A stretch of DNA of 64,000 nt, from NCBI RefSeq assembly GCF_025836995.1, contig NZ_CP107546.1:806001-870000 (forward strand), written 5' to 3'. Origin of the DNA: Microbacterium sp. M28 (lineage in GTDB: Bacteria > Actinomycetota > Actinomycetes > Actinomycetales > Microbacteriaceae). The position numbers were made by a program, and so were the translations under genes. Positions 8,530-16,680 of this stretch are shown in pieces. The notes under the pieces were generated by a model. It saw only the letters and a program-made list of their open reading frames with translations, was not told where the DNA came from and made no database searches. The stretch's first letter is position 1, and each line of letters opens with the position of its first letter.

Positions 8530-9161
8530 CCGGCGGAGACGGGCTCTGGATCACGCTCGAGGGCGGTGACGGTGCGGGCAAGACGACCCAGTCGGACCTG
8601 CTCGAATCCTGGTTGCGGGACGCTGGTCGCACGGTGCTGCGCACCAGGGAGCCGGGCGGCAGCGAGGTCGGGCAGCTGATCCGCGACATCGTCCTGCATC
8701 ATCGCGGCGACATCGCCCCTCGGGCCGAGGCGCTGCTGTACGCGGCGGATCGCGCACACCATGTCGCGACGGTCGTCGGTCCGGCGCTCGAACGCGGCGA
8801 CATCGTCATCCAGGACCGCTACCTGGATTCGTCGGTCGCCTACCAGGGCGCGGGCCGCGTGCTCGATGCGGCGGAGGTCCGTGATCTCTCGCTCTGGGCC
8901 ACGGAGGGTGCGCTTCCCGATCTGACGGTCCTGCTCGATCTCGACCCGCAGATCGCGCGGACCCGACTCGACGCCGCAGACAAGCCGTTCGATCGGCTCG
9001 AAGCGGAGAAGCTCGATTTCCACGTGCGCGTGCGCGCCGCCTTCCTGGCGCTGGCGGTCGCAGAGCCGGCCCGTTTCCTCGTCGTGAATGCCGCGGACAC
9101 CCCGGACGGGATCGCCCGGACCGTCCGCGACCGCGTGACGGACCTGCTGGCCGCCCGCTGA
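8526..9161 (+). CDS. tmk: Thymidylate kinase
   Basis: 211 aa dTMP kinase (dTMP + ATP to dTDP), essential for dTTP synthesis. The P-loop GGDGAGKTT is at residues 13-21, with the DR(Y/x) motif QDRYLDSSVAYQG near residue 98 and REPGGSEVG near 42. The GTG start at 8526 overlaps the topA stop (GTGA), so translation is coupled. The order topA-tmk-holB is a conserved replication cluster in actinobacteria. Confidence 0.96.
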   Translation: MTGGDGLWITLEGGDGAGKTTQSDLLESWLRDAGRTVLRTREPGGSEVGQLIRDIVLHHRGDIAPRAEALLYAADRAHHVATVVGPALERGDIVIQDRYLDSSVAYQGAGRVLDAAEVRDLSLWATEGALPDLTVLLDLDPQIARTRLDAADKPFDRLEAEKLDFHVRVRAAFLALAVAEPARFLVVNAADTPDGIARTVRDRVTDLLAAR

Positions 9162-9189
9162 ACCCGCGAGCGGCGTCGGTGGCGGCCGT

Positions 9190-9195
9190 TAGGCT
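9190..9195 (+). promoter_or_regulatory. -10 element for leaderless holB
   Basis: TAGGCT, then 6 nt, then ATG 9202, giving the gene its own promoter within the topA-tmk-holB run. Confidence 0.55.
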
Positions 9196-9201
9196 GGACC
9201 A

Positions 9202-10359
9202 ATGACCACCGCCCCCGTCGCCCCCTTCCCGTGGGCGGACGTATGGGGGCAGGATGCCGCCGTCGACACGCTGCGCACCGCGGCATCCGACCCGGCGTCG
9301 ATGTCGCACGCCTGGCTCATCACCGGGCCACCGGGCTCCGGCCGCTCGACCCTGGCGTACGCGTTCGCCGCAGCCCTCATCGCGAACGGACCGGACGACG
9401 AGCACACCATGCGGCAGGTCCTCGCCGGTACGCACCCCGACGTGACCGCGCTGCGCACCGACAAGGTCATCATCACCATCGCCGAGGCGCGCGCACTCGT
9501 CGAGCGGTCCTACTTCGCGCCGTCGACCGGACGGTATCGCGTGATCGTCGTGGAGGATGCCGACCGCATGGTCGAGCGCACCTCCAACGTGCTGCTCAAA
9601 GCCCTCGAGGAACCGCCGGAGCGCACGGTCTGGGTGCTCTGCGCGCCGAGCGAGGCCGATCTGCTGCCGACGATCCGCTCGCGGGTGCGCGCGCTGCGGC
9701 TGCGCGAGCCCGACGTCGCCGATGTCGCGCGTCTGATCACCCAGCGCACCGGCGTCGACGAGGTCACCGCAGAGCAGGCGGCCCGGCACGCGCAACGGCA
9801 CATCGGCATGGCCCAGCGGCTCGCGACCGATGACGCCGCGCGCCGACGGCGGGACGACACGCTGCGGTCGGTGCTCGGCGTGCGCGGAGTGCGCGACGCG
9901 GTCGACGTCGCCGGCACGATCATCCAGGTCGCGACCGAGGATGCGAAGGCCCTCACGCTGGAGCGGGATGAGGCCGAGCGCGCGTCCCTGCTGCGCACGG
10001 TCGGCGTCGCCGAAGGACAGGCGGTGCCCCCGGCACTGCGCGCGCAGATCTCCGCGCTCGAGGATGATCAGCGCAAGCGCGCCACGCGCAGCCTGCGCGA
10101 TGGGATCGACAGGGTCCTCACCGACCTTCAGTCGATGTACCGCGACGTGGTCATGCTGCAGTTCGGGCGGAGCGATGATCTGATCAACCGTGAGCTGAAG
10201 CCCGAACTCAGCGCGCTCGCCGCCGACTGGCCGGTGGCACGTACGCTGGTCGTGCTGGACCACCTGACCGAGACCAGGGAATCGCTGGAGCGCAACGTCG
10301 CGGCGCTCCTGGCCTTGGAGAGCTTGCTCGTGACCGTCGCGAGCGGGAGGAAACCGTGA
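9202..10359 (+). CDS. holB: DNA polymerase III subunit delta' (clamp loader)
   Basis: 385 aa AAA+-fold subunit of the clamp loader that places the beta clamp on DNA. GPPGSGRSTL near residue 48 is the degenerate Walker A (Lys replaced by Arg). The SRVRALRLREPD segment and VEDADRMVERTSNVLLKALEEPPE are highly typical of delta'/tau. The zinc-module cysteines of the E. coli protein are missing: the corresponding stretch runs MRQVLAGTHPDV without Cys. ATG 9202 is preceded by TAGGCT and 6 nt. The last 4 nt overlap the downstream lipoprotein gene (GTGA). Confidence 0.93.
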   Translation: MTTAPVAPFPWADVWGQDAAVDTLRTAASDPASMSHAWLITGPPGSGRSTLAYAFAAALIANGPDDEHTMRQVLAGTHPDVTALRTDKVIITIAEARALVERSYFAPSTGRYRVIVVEDADRMVERTSNVLLKALEEPPERTVWVLCAPSEADLLPTIRSRVRALRLREPDVADVARLITQRTGVDEVTAEQAARHAQRHIGMAQRLATDDAARRRRDDTLRSVLGVRGVRDAVDVAGTIIQVATEDAKALTLERDEAERASLLRTVGVAEGQAVPPALRAQISALEDDQRKRATRSLRDGIDRVLTDLQSMYRDVVMLQFGRSDDLINRELKPELSALAADWPVARTLVVLDHLTETRESLERNVAALLALESLLVTVASGRKP

Positions 10360-11915
10360 CCACTCGAATGACTTCTCGCCTGCGGCGCATCGCCGCTGCG
10401 ACGGCGGCGCTCGCCGCAGCATCCCTCATCCTGTCCGGATGCTTGTACGCGGCCATCCCTGAGGGGGCGGCCCCGCGCCCCTCCACGACGAAGGCGCCCG
10501 ACACGGAGGGCGTCTCCGCTGAGCTCCTGCCGTTCTACGGTCAGGAGCTGACCTGGGAGCAGTGCGGGGGCGGCTTCGACTGCACGTACGTCACGGCTCC
10601 GCTGGACTGGGAGAACCCGGCATCCGGCCAGACGATCGAACTGTCCGTCGTGCGCAGTCAGGCCACGGGTGCGGCGCTCGGATCCTTGCTGACCAACCCG
10701 GGTGGCCCTGGCGCCAGTGGTGTCGATCTCATCCGCGACAGCCTCGACTACGCGGTCGGTGCCGACCTGATCGAGAACTACGACGTGATCGGGTTCGATC
10801 CGCGTGGCGTCGGCGACTCGACCGCGGTGTCGTGCTTCGATGCGGCGAACATGGACAAGTACCTCTACGACATCCCCTCGGCGCCGCGAGGCACGGTGGA
10901 GTGGGAGAACGAGCTCCTCGGTGCGCATCAGGCCTTCGCTGACGCCTGCGAGTCGAACAGCGGCGGGATCCTGCCGTACATCACCACCATCAACTCGGCT
11001 CGCGATATGGACCTGCTGCGCGCCGTGCTCGGCGACAAGGAGCTGAACTATCTCGGCTACTCGTATGGCACGTTCCTCGGCGCGACCTACGCCGAGCTGT
11101 ACCCGGACAAGGCCGGGCGTCTCGTGCTGGACGGCGCGATCGATCCGTCCACACCGGGCCTCGAGGTGAGCACCACACAGGGCATCGGCTTCGAGTCCGC
11201 ACTGCGCGCCTACATGCAGTCCTGCCTGGATTCGGGAGAGTGCCCGTTCAGCGGATCCGTCGACGACGCGATGGCCGATCTCGGCGCGCTGCTGGCGTCC
11301 GCCGACCGCAGTCCCCTCGCGAACGGCGACGGTCGGAAGATGGGGGCCGACTCGATGATGACGGGCATCATCGCGGCACTGTACTCCCAGGACAGCTGGC
11401 CGGCGCTCACCCAGGCGCTCACGGAGGCGCTCCAGGGCGATCCGTACACGATGTTCGTGCTGGCCGACTTCTACAACGGTCGCGAGGAGGGCGTCTACAT
11501 CGACAACTCCAGCGAGGCGTTCCGCGCGTACAACTGCATGGACTACCCGGTCGAGGACGACCCGGATGCCGAGGCGGCGGCCGAAAAGCTGCTGGCTGAG
11601 AAGGCGCCGACGGTCGCGCCGTACTGGTCCGGACCCGACTCCTGCTCGGTATGGCCGTACCCGCCCACCGGAACGCGCGAAGAGATCCACGCCGAGGGCG
11701 CCGGTCCCATCCTGGTCGTCGGAACCACGAACGACCCGGCGACGCCGTACGAGTGGTCCGAAGCGCTCGCCGAGCAGCTCGAAGAAGGTGTCCTCATCAC
11801 CCGCGTCGGCGAGGGGCACACGGGCTACAACAAGGGCAACAGCTGCGTCGACGACGCCGTGGAGGCTTTCCTGCTCGAAGACGTCGTGCCGGAGGACGGT
11901 CTGCACTGCGAGTGA
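10356..11915 (+). CDS. Secreted alpha/beta-hydrolase lipoprotein (tripeptidyl-aminopeptidase-like)
   Basis: 519 aa exported hydrolase of the TAP/SlpD family. A signal peptide ends in a lipobox, ILSGC (Cys29). LLTNPGGPGASGVDL is the oxyanion region. The nucleophile Ser236 lies in GYSYGTFLG, and a C-terminal TAP-like domain carries TNDPATPY (acid) and His488 in GEGHTGYN. Six or more extra cysteines suggest disulfides. It probably removes short N-terminal peptides or acts as an esterase outside the membrane. GTG 10356 overlaps the holB stop, the usual arrangement for these genes in the family Microbacteriaceae as far as I recall. Confidence 0.88.
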   Translation: MTTRMTSRLRRIAAATAALAAASLILSGCLYAAIPEGAAPRPSTTKAPDTEGVSAELLPFYGQELTWEQCGGGFDCTYVTAPLDWENPASGQTIELSVVRSQATGAALGSLLTNPGGPGASGVDLIRDSLDYAVGADLIENYDVIGFDPRGVGDSTAVSCFDAANMDKYLYDIPSAPRGTVEWENELLGAHQAFADACESNSGGILPYITTINSARDMDLLRAVLGDKELNYLGYSYGTFLGATYAELYPDKAGRLVLDGAIDPSTPGLEVSTTQGIGFESALRAYMQSCLDSGECPFSGSVDDAMADLGALLASADRSPLANGDGRKMGADSMMTGIIAALYSQDSWPALTQALTEALQGDPYTMFVLADFYNGREEGVYIDNSSEAFRAYNCMDYPVEDDPDAEAAAEKLLAEKAPTVAPYWSGPDSCSVWPYPPTGTREEIHAEGAGPILVVGTTNDPATPYEWSEALAEQLEEGVLITRVGEGHTGYNKGNSCVDDAVEAFLLEDVVPEDGLHCE

Positions 11916-11975
11916 TTTCGCAGTAGGCCCATCGACAGGGTAAGATCGTTGATCGTGCCGCTGTTCGCAGCGCAC

Positions 11976-12051
11976 GCCGCCTTAGCTCAGTCGGCAGAGC
12001 ATTTCACTCGTAATGAAAAGGTCGTCAGTTCGATTCTGACAGGCGGCTCCA
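11976..12051 (+). tRNA. tRNA-Thr (anticodon CGT)
   Basis: Full cloverleaf: acceptor GCCGCCT/AGGCGGC, D stem GCTC/GAGC, and anticodon stem TTTCA/TGAAA with loop CTCGTAA (anticodon at 12009-12011). The T arm contains GTTCGATTC. The 3' CCA is encoded (12049-12051). A TAAGAT -10-like hexamer lies at 11941-11946. Confidence 0.97.
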
Positions 12052-12057
12052 GAACAG

Positions 12058-12093
12058 GACCCCGTTCCCTCCTCGGAGGGAACGGGGTCTTTT
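12058..12093 (+). terminator. Intrinsic terminator of tRNA-Thr(CGT)
   Basis: A perfect 13-bp stem (12058-12070 with 12077-12089), 6-nt loop and four T (12090-12093), directly after the tRNA. Confidence 0.93.
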
Positions 12094-12123
12094 CGTGTGC
12101 CGATCAATGCAAAACGGAGTACA

Positions 12124-12135
12124 CTCATTAATGAG
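12124..12135. promoter_or_regulatory. Candidate TetR operator
   Basis: A perfect 12-bp palindrome, CTCATTAATGAG, lies 24 nt before the TetR start. It overlaps a TACACT -10-like hexamer (12120-12125), where binding would block transcription. It is AT-rich in a high-GC region. Confidence 0.6.
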
Positions 12136-12159
12136 GAAAGTCCGTACTGAGGAGGCGAA

Positions 12160-12816
12160 ATGACCGGCCGACGCGACCGCAACATGCAGGCGAAGCAGTC
12201 CCGCATCGTCGCCGCGGCATCCGAGCTCTTCGAGGAGCGCGGTTTCGCCGCCGTGACGACGCAGGAGATCTCCGAGCGAGCCGATGTGGCCGCGGGTACC
12301 CTGTTCCGCTACGCCGCGACCAAGGGGGAGATCCTCCTCATGGTCTACAACGAGCGCTACCGTGCGGCCGTCGATGAGGGAACCCGCAACGCGGCGGGTT
12401 CATCGGGCGTCGTCACGGCGGTAGCGGCCTTCGTCGCACCGGTGATCACCTGGGCTCAGGAGCACCCGGAGAACAGCACCGCGTACCAGCGGGAGCTGAT
12501 GTTCGGTGGCGCGGCGGAGCGGTTCCGTGCGGAAGGCCTCGCCCTCGTGGCCGAGTTCGAGGCCGGACTCGCGGCGCTGCTGCGTGCTGGCCAGGGGGTG
12601 GAGCGGTCCGAGGCGGGCGCCGCTCCCGCCGCAGTCGACGATGCGGAGGCCGCAGCGCGTGCGATCTTCGCCGTCGTCCACCTCGCGATCGCCCGCCTCG
12701 CATTCCAGCCGCACACGGCGGCTGACGCCGCGCAGCTGCGGCGGCAGATCGAACAGATCGTCACAGGCTTCCGCGCCCAACCCCGCGCGGAACAGGAAGG
12801 GAAGGAACGGCAATGA
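12160..12816 (+). CDS. TetR/AcrR family transcriptional regulator
   Basis: 218 aa one-component repressor. The N-terminal TetR helix-turn-helix spans about residues 12-58 (SRIVAAASELFEERGF...DVAAGTLFRYAATKGEILL). The C-terminal ligand domain (about 75-205) is alpha-helical and matches no specific family that I recognise. AGGAGG precedes ATG 12160. It overlaps the downstream hydroxyacyl-CoA dehydrogenase by ATGA, so the two are almost surely one transcript. With the palindrome at 12124 this suggests an autoregulated unit that responds to a fatty-acid or acyl-CoA type ligand (inference). Confidence 0.9.
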   Translation: MTGRRDRNMQAKQSRIVAAASELFEERGFAAVTTQEISERADVAAGTLFRYAATKGEILLMVYNERYRAAVDEGTRNAAGSSGVVTAVAAFVAPVITWAQEHPENSTAYQRELMFGGAAERFRAEGLALVAEFEAGLAALLRAGQGVERSEAGAAPAAVDDAEAAARAIFAVVHLAIARLAFQPHTAADAAQLRRQIEQIVTGFRAQPRAEQEGKERQ

Positions 12817-13670
12817 CCGACATCACGAATGTCACTGTGCTGGGTACGGGCGTTCTGGGATCGCAGATCGCGTTCCAGACGGCCTACAGCGGATTCCAGG
12901 TGACCGCGTACGACATCAGCGACGAGGCGCTCGCGAAAGCGAAGGAGCGCTTCCTGCATCTGGTGCAGACCTACCGCGCCGACGGCGTCGAAGGCGCAGC
13001 CGAAGGCAAGGGCGAGCAGGCTCTCGAGCGCATCCGCTACTCCGCGGACCTCGCGGATGCCGTGGCCGACGCCGACCTCGTCATCGAGGCCGTGCCGGAG
13101 GTGCTCGAGATCAAGCAGCAGACCTATGAGAAGCTCGCGGCCGTCGCGCCGGAGAAGACGATCTTCGCGTCGAACTCGTCCACGCTGCCGCTGAGCGCCC
13201 TGAAGGACTACACCGGACGTCCGACCCGGTTCATCGGCCTGCACTTCGCCAACCAGGTGTGGAAGTTCAACACCGGCGAGGTCATGGCCACGACCGACAC
13301 CGACCCGGTCGTCTTCGACACCCTGATCGAGTTCGCCGCGGAGATCGGCATGGTGCCGATCCCGATCCACAAGGAGAAGCCGGGCTGGCTGCTCAACTCG
13401 CTGCTCGTGCCGTTCCTCAGCGCCGCGCAGGATCTCGCCTTCGGCGGATACGCGGAGCCCGCGGACATCGACAAGGTGTGGCGCATCGCGACCGGTGCCC
13501 CGAAGGGGCCGTTCCAGATCCTGGACATCATCGGTCTCACCACCCCGTACAACATCTCCGTGAACGGCGACGAGCACCAGCAGCAGATCGCCGCGTGGCT
13601 CAAGGAGGACTACATCGACAAGGGCAAGCTCGGCATCGCCACGGGCGAGGGCTTCTACACCTACGAATGA
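12813..13670 (+). CDS. 3-hydroxyacyl-CoA dehydrogenase (HBD-type)
   Basis: 285 aa NAD(P)-dependent dehydrogenase oxidising 3-hydroxyacyl-CoA to 3-ketoacyl-CoA (or the reverse on short chains). The Rossmann motif LGTGVLGSQIA is at residues 9-19. IEAVPEVLEIKQ and FASNSSTLPL are the family signatures. The catalytic pair is His144 in GLHFANQ with a downstream Glu. The C-terminal domain ends with LGIATGEGFYTYE, as in PaaH/FadB2-type enzymes. Translation is coupled to the TetR gene upstream. The substrate chain length cannot be told from sequence. Confidence 0.92.
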   Translation: MTDITNVTVLGTGVLGSQIAFQTAYSGFQVTAYDISDEALAKAKERFLHLVQTYRADGVEGAAEGKGEQALERIRYSADLADAVADADLVIEAVPEVLEIKQQTYEKLAAVAPEKTIFASNSSTLPLSALKDYTGRPTRFIGLHFANQVWKFNTGEVMATTDTDPVVFDTLIEFAAEIGMVPIPIHKEKPGWLLNSLLVPFLSAAQDLAFGGYAEPADIDKVWRIATGAPKGPFQILDIIGLTTPYNISVNGDEHQQQIAAWLKEDYIDKGKLGIATGEGFYTYE

Positions 13671-13716
13671 GCACCCAGGCGGCCCCGTGACCTGTGCAGG
13701 TCCGGGGCCGTCGGCG

Positions 13717-13722
13717 TACGCT
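13717..13722 (+). promoter_or_regulatory. -10 element for leaderless pncA
   Basis: TACGCT, 6 nt, then ATG 13729; it supports that start over the upstream GTG at 13687. Confidence 0.55.
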
Positions 13723-13728
13723 CGAAGC

Positions 13729-14310
13729 ATGACCAGGGCTCTTCTCATCGTCGATGTGCAGAACGACTTCACCGAGGGCGGTGCGCTCGCCGTCGCCGGC
13801 GGGGATGCCGTGGCTGCCGCGGTTTCGGCCCTGCTCGCGGCACGGGCGGACGAGTACGACGTCATCATCGCGTCGCGCGACTGGCATGATCCCGACGGGG
13901 ACAACGGCGGCCATTTCGCCGCCGAGCCCGACTACGTCGACTCCTGGCCGGTGCACTGCGTCGCGGGCACCGCCGGCGCGGAATACGACCCGTTGTTCGT
14001 CGCGGATGCCGTGACCCATCACGTGCGCAAGGGACAGGGAAAACCCGCGTACTCGATGTTCGAGGGCGTGTCGGACGACGGCGAGAGCGTCGCCGGAATA
14101 CTGACGGCGCACGGTGTGCTGACGGCCGACGTCGTCGGGATCGCGACCGATCACTGCGTGCGCGCGACCGCGTCCGATGCGATCGCCCACGGCGTGCACG
14201 TGCGCATCCTCACCGGCCTGGTCGCGGGCGTCGATGTTGACACGAGCGCCGCGGCGCTCGCGGAGCTGGCGCACGCCGGCGCGGAGCTGATCGAAGACGC
14301 GCAGTCGTGA
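13729..14310 (+). CDS. pncA: Nicotinamidase / isochorismatase-like hydrolase
   Basis: 193 aa enzyme converting nicotinamide to nicotinate for NAD salvage. The cysteine-hydrolase triad is visible: Asp9 (VDVQNDF), Lys101 (VRKGQGK) and Cys143 (DHCVRATA). The metal-site pattern DWHDPDGDNGGHF near residues 55-67 is the Asp/His/His set of PncA. The start at ATG 13729 is supported by MTRALLIVDVQNDF and by the -10 spacing. The 3' end overlaps the next gene by GTGA. Enzymes of this family also activate pyrazinamide in mycobacteria. Confidence 0.94.
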   Translation: MTRALLIVDVQNDFTEGGALAVAGGDAVAAAVSALLAARADEYDVIIASRDWHDPDGDNGGHFAAEPDYVDSWPVHCVAGTAGAEYDPLFVADAVTHHVRKGQGKPAYSMFEGVSDDGESVAGILTAHGVLTADVVGIATDHCVRATASDAIAHGVHVRILTGLVAGVDVDTSAAALAELAHAGAELIEDAQS

Positions 14311-14837
14311 CGCGAAGCGTCCTGCTGCTGCGGGCGGTGAACGTCTCGGGGCGCAACCGTGTGCCGATGGCTCGGCTGCGCGACGTGCTGGCGGAGGAGA
14401 CCGACCTCACGGGCGTGAGCACCTACATCGCGAGCGGGAACATCGTCTGCGATTCACCTGCGGATGCCGCGGCATCCTGCGCGCTCGTCGGCAGGGTGAT
14501 CGCGACCGAGTTCGGGGTGGACACGCCCGTGATCGCGCGCACGCACGACGAACTGGGCGCGTCGCTCGAGGCGCAGCCGTTCGGTGACGGCGTCGACAAG
14601 TACGTGCACGCGATGTTCCTCGCCGGTGCACCGGCGACCGGAGCGGTCGAGGCGCTCGAGGCGCGTCTCGTGCCGGGGGAGCGGTTGGTGCTGATCGGAC
14701 AGGACCTCTGGATCGACTACGCCTCCGGTGTCCAGGGCACCAGGCTCACCACGGCCGTCTTCGACCGCGCGCTCGGCGTGTCCGGCACGGCGCGCAATCT
14801 GCGGACCGTGCGCAGACTTGCTGAGCTGACCGCATGA
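14307..14837 (+). CDS. DUF1697 domain protein
   Basis: 176 aa member of DUF1697, a widespread family with no assigned biochemical function. Typical features are RSVLLLRAVNVSGRNRVPMARLRDVL at the start (split here: the first half is LLLRAVNVSG), TYIASGNIV near residue 40 and the C-terminal GTARNLRTVRRLAEL. It has no signal peptide or membrane segment. The GTG start overlaps pncA and the end overlaps the YigZ gene, so three small genes form one coupled unit. Confidence 0.85.
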   Translation: MTRSVLLLRAVNVSGRNRVPMARLRDVLAEETDLTGVSTYIASGNIVCDSPADAAASCALVGRVIATEFGVDTPVIARTHDELGASLEAQPFGDGVDKYVHAMFLAGAPATGAVEALEARLVPGERLVLIGQDLWIDYASGVQGTRLTTAVFDRALGVSGTARNLRTVRRLAELTA

Positions 14838-15481
14838 CGCGGTATCCGTCGACCGTCGCCTCCGCTGTCGAGCACGAACTCGTGATCAGAAAGTCGCGGT
14901 TCATCGCGCACATCGTGCCCGTCGCATCGCCAGAGGCGGCGGATGCGGTCGTCGCAGGGATCAGGAAGCGATTCTGGGATGCACGGCACAACTGCTCCGC
15001 GCAGGTCACCGGAGTGCTGGGGGACAGGGCGAGGTCCTCCGACGACGGAGAGCCGTCCGGAACGGCAGGCGTCCCGATGCTGGAGGTCCTCCGACGCCGC
15101 GACCTGACAGACGTCGTGGCGGTCGTGACGCGTTACTTCGGTGGGATCAAGCTGGGCGCCGGAGGTCTTGTCCGCGCGTACTCGTCCGCAGTGTCTGAGG
15201 CCTTGGATGCCGCAGTCGTGCTGGATCGGATGCCGCTCTCGCACGCGACGGTCACCGTTGCTCACGGCGACGCCGGCCGATTCGACAATCTGCTGCGCGA
15301 CTGGGCGGCATCGCGTCGGGCGAAGCTCGGCGATACGCGCTACGGGGCGGCCGCGGAGTTCGAGGTGTGGGTGCCGACTGCGGATCTGCCGGTGCTCGCG
15401 GCCGATATCGCGGCATGGTCGTCCGGTGCCTGGCAGCTGGTGGGCTCCGGTGAGTCACGCGTCATCGACGTGCCGCGCTGA
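14834..15481 (+). CDS. YigZ/IMPACT family protein (UPF0029)
   Basis: 215 aa. The N-terminal Impact domain (residues about 15-130) contains the signature RKRFWDARHNCSAQVTGV and DGEPSGTAGVPMLEVL, followed by VVTRYFGGIKLGAGGLVRAY. A C-terminal ferredoxin-like domain (about 140-205) follows. YigZ proteins bind nucleic acid or ribosomes and have been linked to translation and peptide metabolism; the function is not settled. ATG 14834 overlaps the preceding stop (ATGA). It is convergent with the PPOX gene, only 3 nt away. Confidence 0.9.
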   Translation: MTRYPSTVASAVEHELVIRKSRFIAHIVPVASPEAADAVVAGIRKRFWDARHNCSAQVTGVLGDRARSSDDGEPSGTAGVPMLEVLRRRDLTDVVAVVTRYFGGIKLGAGGLVRAYSSAVSEALDAAVVLDRMPLSHATVTVAHGDAGRFDNLLRDWAASRRAKLGDTRYGAAAEFEVWVPTADLPVLAADIAAWSSGAWQLVGSGESRVIDVPR

Positions 15482-15484
15482 GGA

Positions 15485-15910
15485 TCACCAGCTCGCTTCG
15501 TGGACGACGGCGGGCGAATGAGAGGCGTCGTAGACGCGCACCCAGTCGGGGCGCACCACGACCACCAGGAATCCGTCCGCGAGCGCGCGCGACTCCGGGA
15601 AGCGGTGCTGATAGGCCTGACCGTGGAGCAGGAGCCCGTCGTCCTCCGCGATGGCGGCGTCGCCCTCGACCTGGACGCTCACATCGCCCTCGATGCCGAT
15701 CACGACCGCCACGCGTCGGTTCGCCCGCAGATTCTCCACCTTGCGGGCGGTCTCGCGCGTGTTGAAGATCAGGGTGCCGTCCTCCAGCGAGGCGAGGCCG
15801 ACCAGCGCCGCTTCGGGTTCGCCGTCGGGGGACACGGTCGCGACGACGCCGCAACCGGCGGCGTCGACGAACCCGGCAATCGAGGCTGGGTCATGGGGAT
15901 CTGGCGTCAC
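15485..15910 (-). CDS. Pyridoxamine 5'-phosphate oxidase-like flavin/F420-binding protein
   Basis: 141 aa split-beta-barrel protein. GVVATVSPDGEPEAALVG, TLIFNTRETARKVENLRANRRVAVVIG and a C-terminal WVRVYD strand define the PPOX-like fold, which binds FMN, F420 or heme. The physiological substrate is unknown. The start is GTG 15910: a TAGCGT -10 (15917-15922 on this strand) lies 6 nt upstream, predicting a leaderless transcript. Confidence 0.82.
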   Translation of the reverse strand: MTPDPHDPASIAGFVDAAGCGVVATVSPDGEPEAALVGLASLEDGTLIFNTRETARKVENLRANRRVAVVIGIEGDVSVQVEGDAAIAEDDGLLLHGQAYQHRFPESRALADGFLVVVVRPDWVRVYDASHSPAVVHEASW

Positions 15911-15916
15911 GCCTCC

Positions 15917-15922
15917 ACGCTA
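15917..15922 (-). promoter_or_regulatory. -10 element for leaderless PPOX-like gene
   Basis: TAGCGT on the minus strand, 6 nt, GTG start at 15910. Confidence 0.5.
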
Positions 15923-16126
15923 GCGAGCTTCCACGACGCCGGTCATGGCCTCGGGCGGTCTCGCCGCGCTGCGCCGGAGGTCGACGCGCCGCGCGCCGCA
16001 GCCGGCGCATCGGACGTAGGCGACGAGCCCCTCGCTCGTCGCGTGCTGGGACTCGGTGATCCAGCCGTGCTCGTGGCCGCGCGCGACGTCCGGCCGCGGA
16101 ATCGGGTGCGTGTGCAGAGAGGTCAT
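15920..16126 (-). CDS. Small hypothetical protein with a CxxC knuckle
   Basis: 68 aa, not assigned to a family. The middle carries VAYVRCAGCGARRVDL, a CxxC followed by basic residues; an N-terminal HTHPIPRPD and HEHGW supply further possible metal ligands, so a small zinc-ribbon fold is possible (inference). Start 16126 is chosen because it keeps the gene clear of the divergent CGNR gene and has a CACGAT hexamer 6 nt upstream; an ATG at 16162 would add 12 residues. Its 3' end overlaps the promoter of the PPOX gene. Confidence 0.6.
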   Translation of the reverse strand: MTSLHTHPIPRPDVARGHEHGWITESQHATSEGLVAYVRCAGCGARRVDLRRSAARPPEAMTGVVEAR

Positions 16127-16151
16127 GAGCCCATCGTGATGTAATGCTCTT

Positions 16152-16667
16152 ATGCATCTCAACCCTTACGGCGAGTACGCGGTTCTGCTCGCGGCATCCC
16201 TGGCCGACGACTGGCCGCCGGATCGTGCCGGAATCGAACGGCGCACCCGAGAGAGGGGGATGACGATGGTCTTCCCACCAGCGCCGAACGATCACGCCGC
16301 CGTACGCGATGTGATCGACGACTGGCTGGAGATCGTCGACGAGCCGGCCCCCGACCGCAGGGCCGCGCTGCTGAACGCCCAGATGGCCCAGGCGGCCGCG
16401 TATCCGCGGCTGACGGATCACGACGGGGAGGGCTGGCACCTGCACTATCGGGATGCCGATGACTCACTGCCGTTCGTGTTGAGGGCGGTCATCAGCGTCG
16501 GGACGTCTCTGCATCTGGTCACGAGAGGGATGCACCGGCTCGGGCGCTGCGCGGCCGAGCCGTGCACGAACGTCGTGGTCGACATCACGCGCAACGGTCG
16601 GCAGAGGTTCTGCTCCGTGCGCTGCGCGAACCGTGCGGCGGTGCGCCGGCACCGGGCGAGAGGGTGA
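16152..16667 (+). CDS. CGNR zinc-finger domain protein (ABATE-type)
   Basis: 171 aa likely transcriptional regulator. An N-terminal ABATE-type domain (residues about 1-115) is followed by the C-terminal CGNR zinc finger: RCAAEPCTNVVVD, then RFCSVRCANRAAVRRHRAR, giving four cysteines and a basic tail that would bind DNA. TGTAAT at 16140-16145 lies 6 nt before ATG 16152. It is divergent from the small CxxC gene with only 25 nt between starts. The target genes are unknown. Confidence 0.85.
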   Translation: MHLNPYGEYAVLLAASLADDWPPDRAGIERRTRERGMTMVFPPAPNDHAAVRDVIDDWLEIVDEPAPDRRAALLNAQMAQAAAYPRLTDHDGEGWHLHYRDADDSLPFVLRAVISVGTSLHLVTRGMHRLGRCAAEPCTNVVVDITRNGRQRFCSVRCANRAAVRRHRARG

Positions 16668-16680
16668 TGCTCCGCGGAGG

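Noticed and set aside
8309..8569. Arg-rich 86-codon frame over the topA tail
   Set aside because: It is a frame shadow of the Lys/Ala repeat; almost pure Arg/Pro and not a plausible protein.
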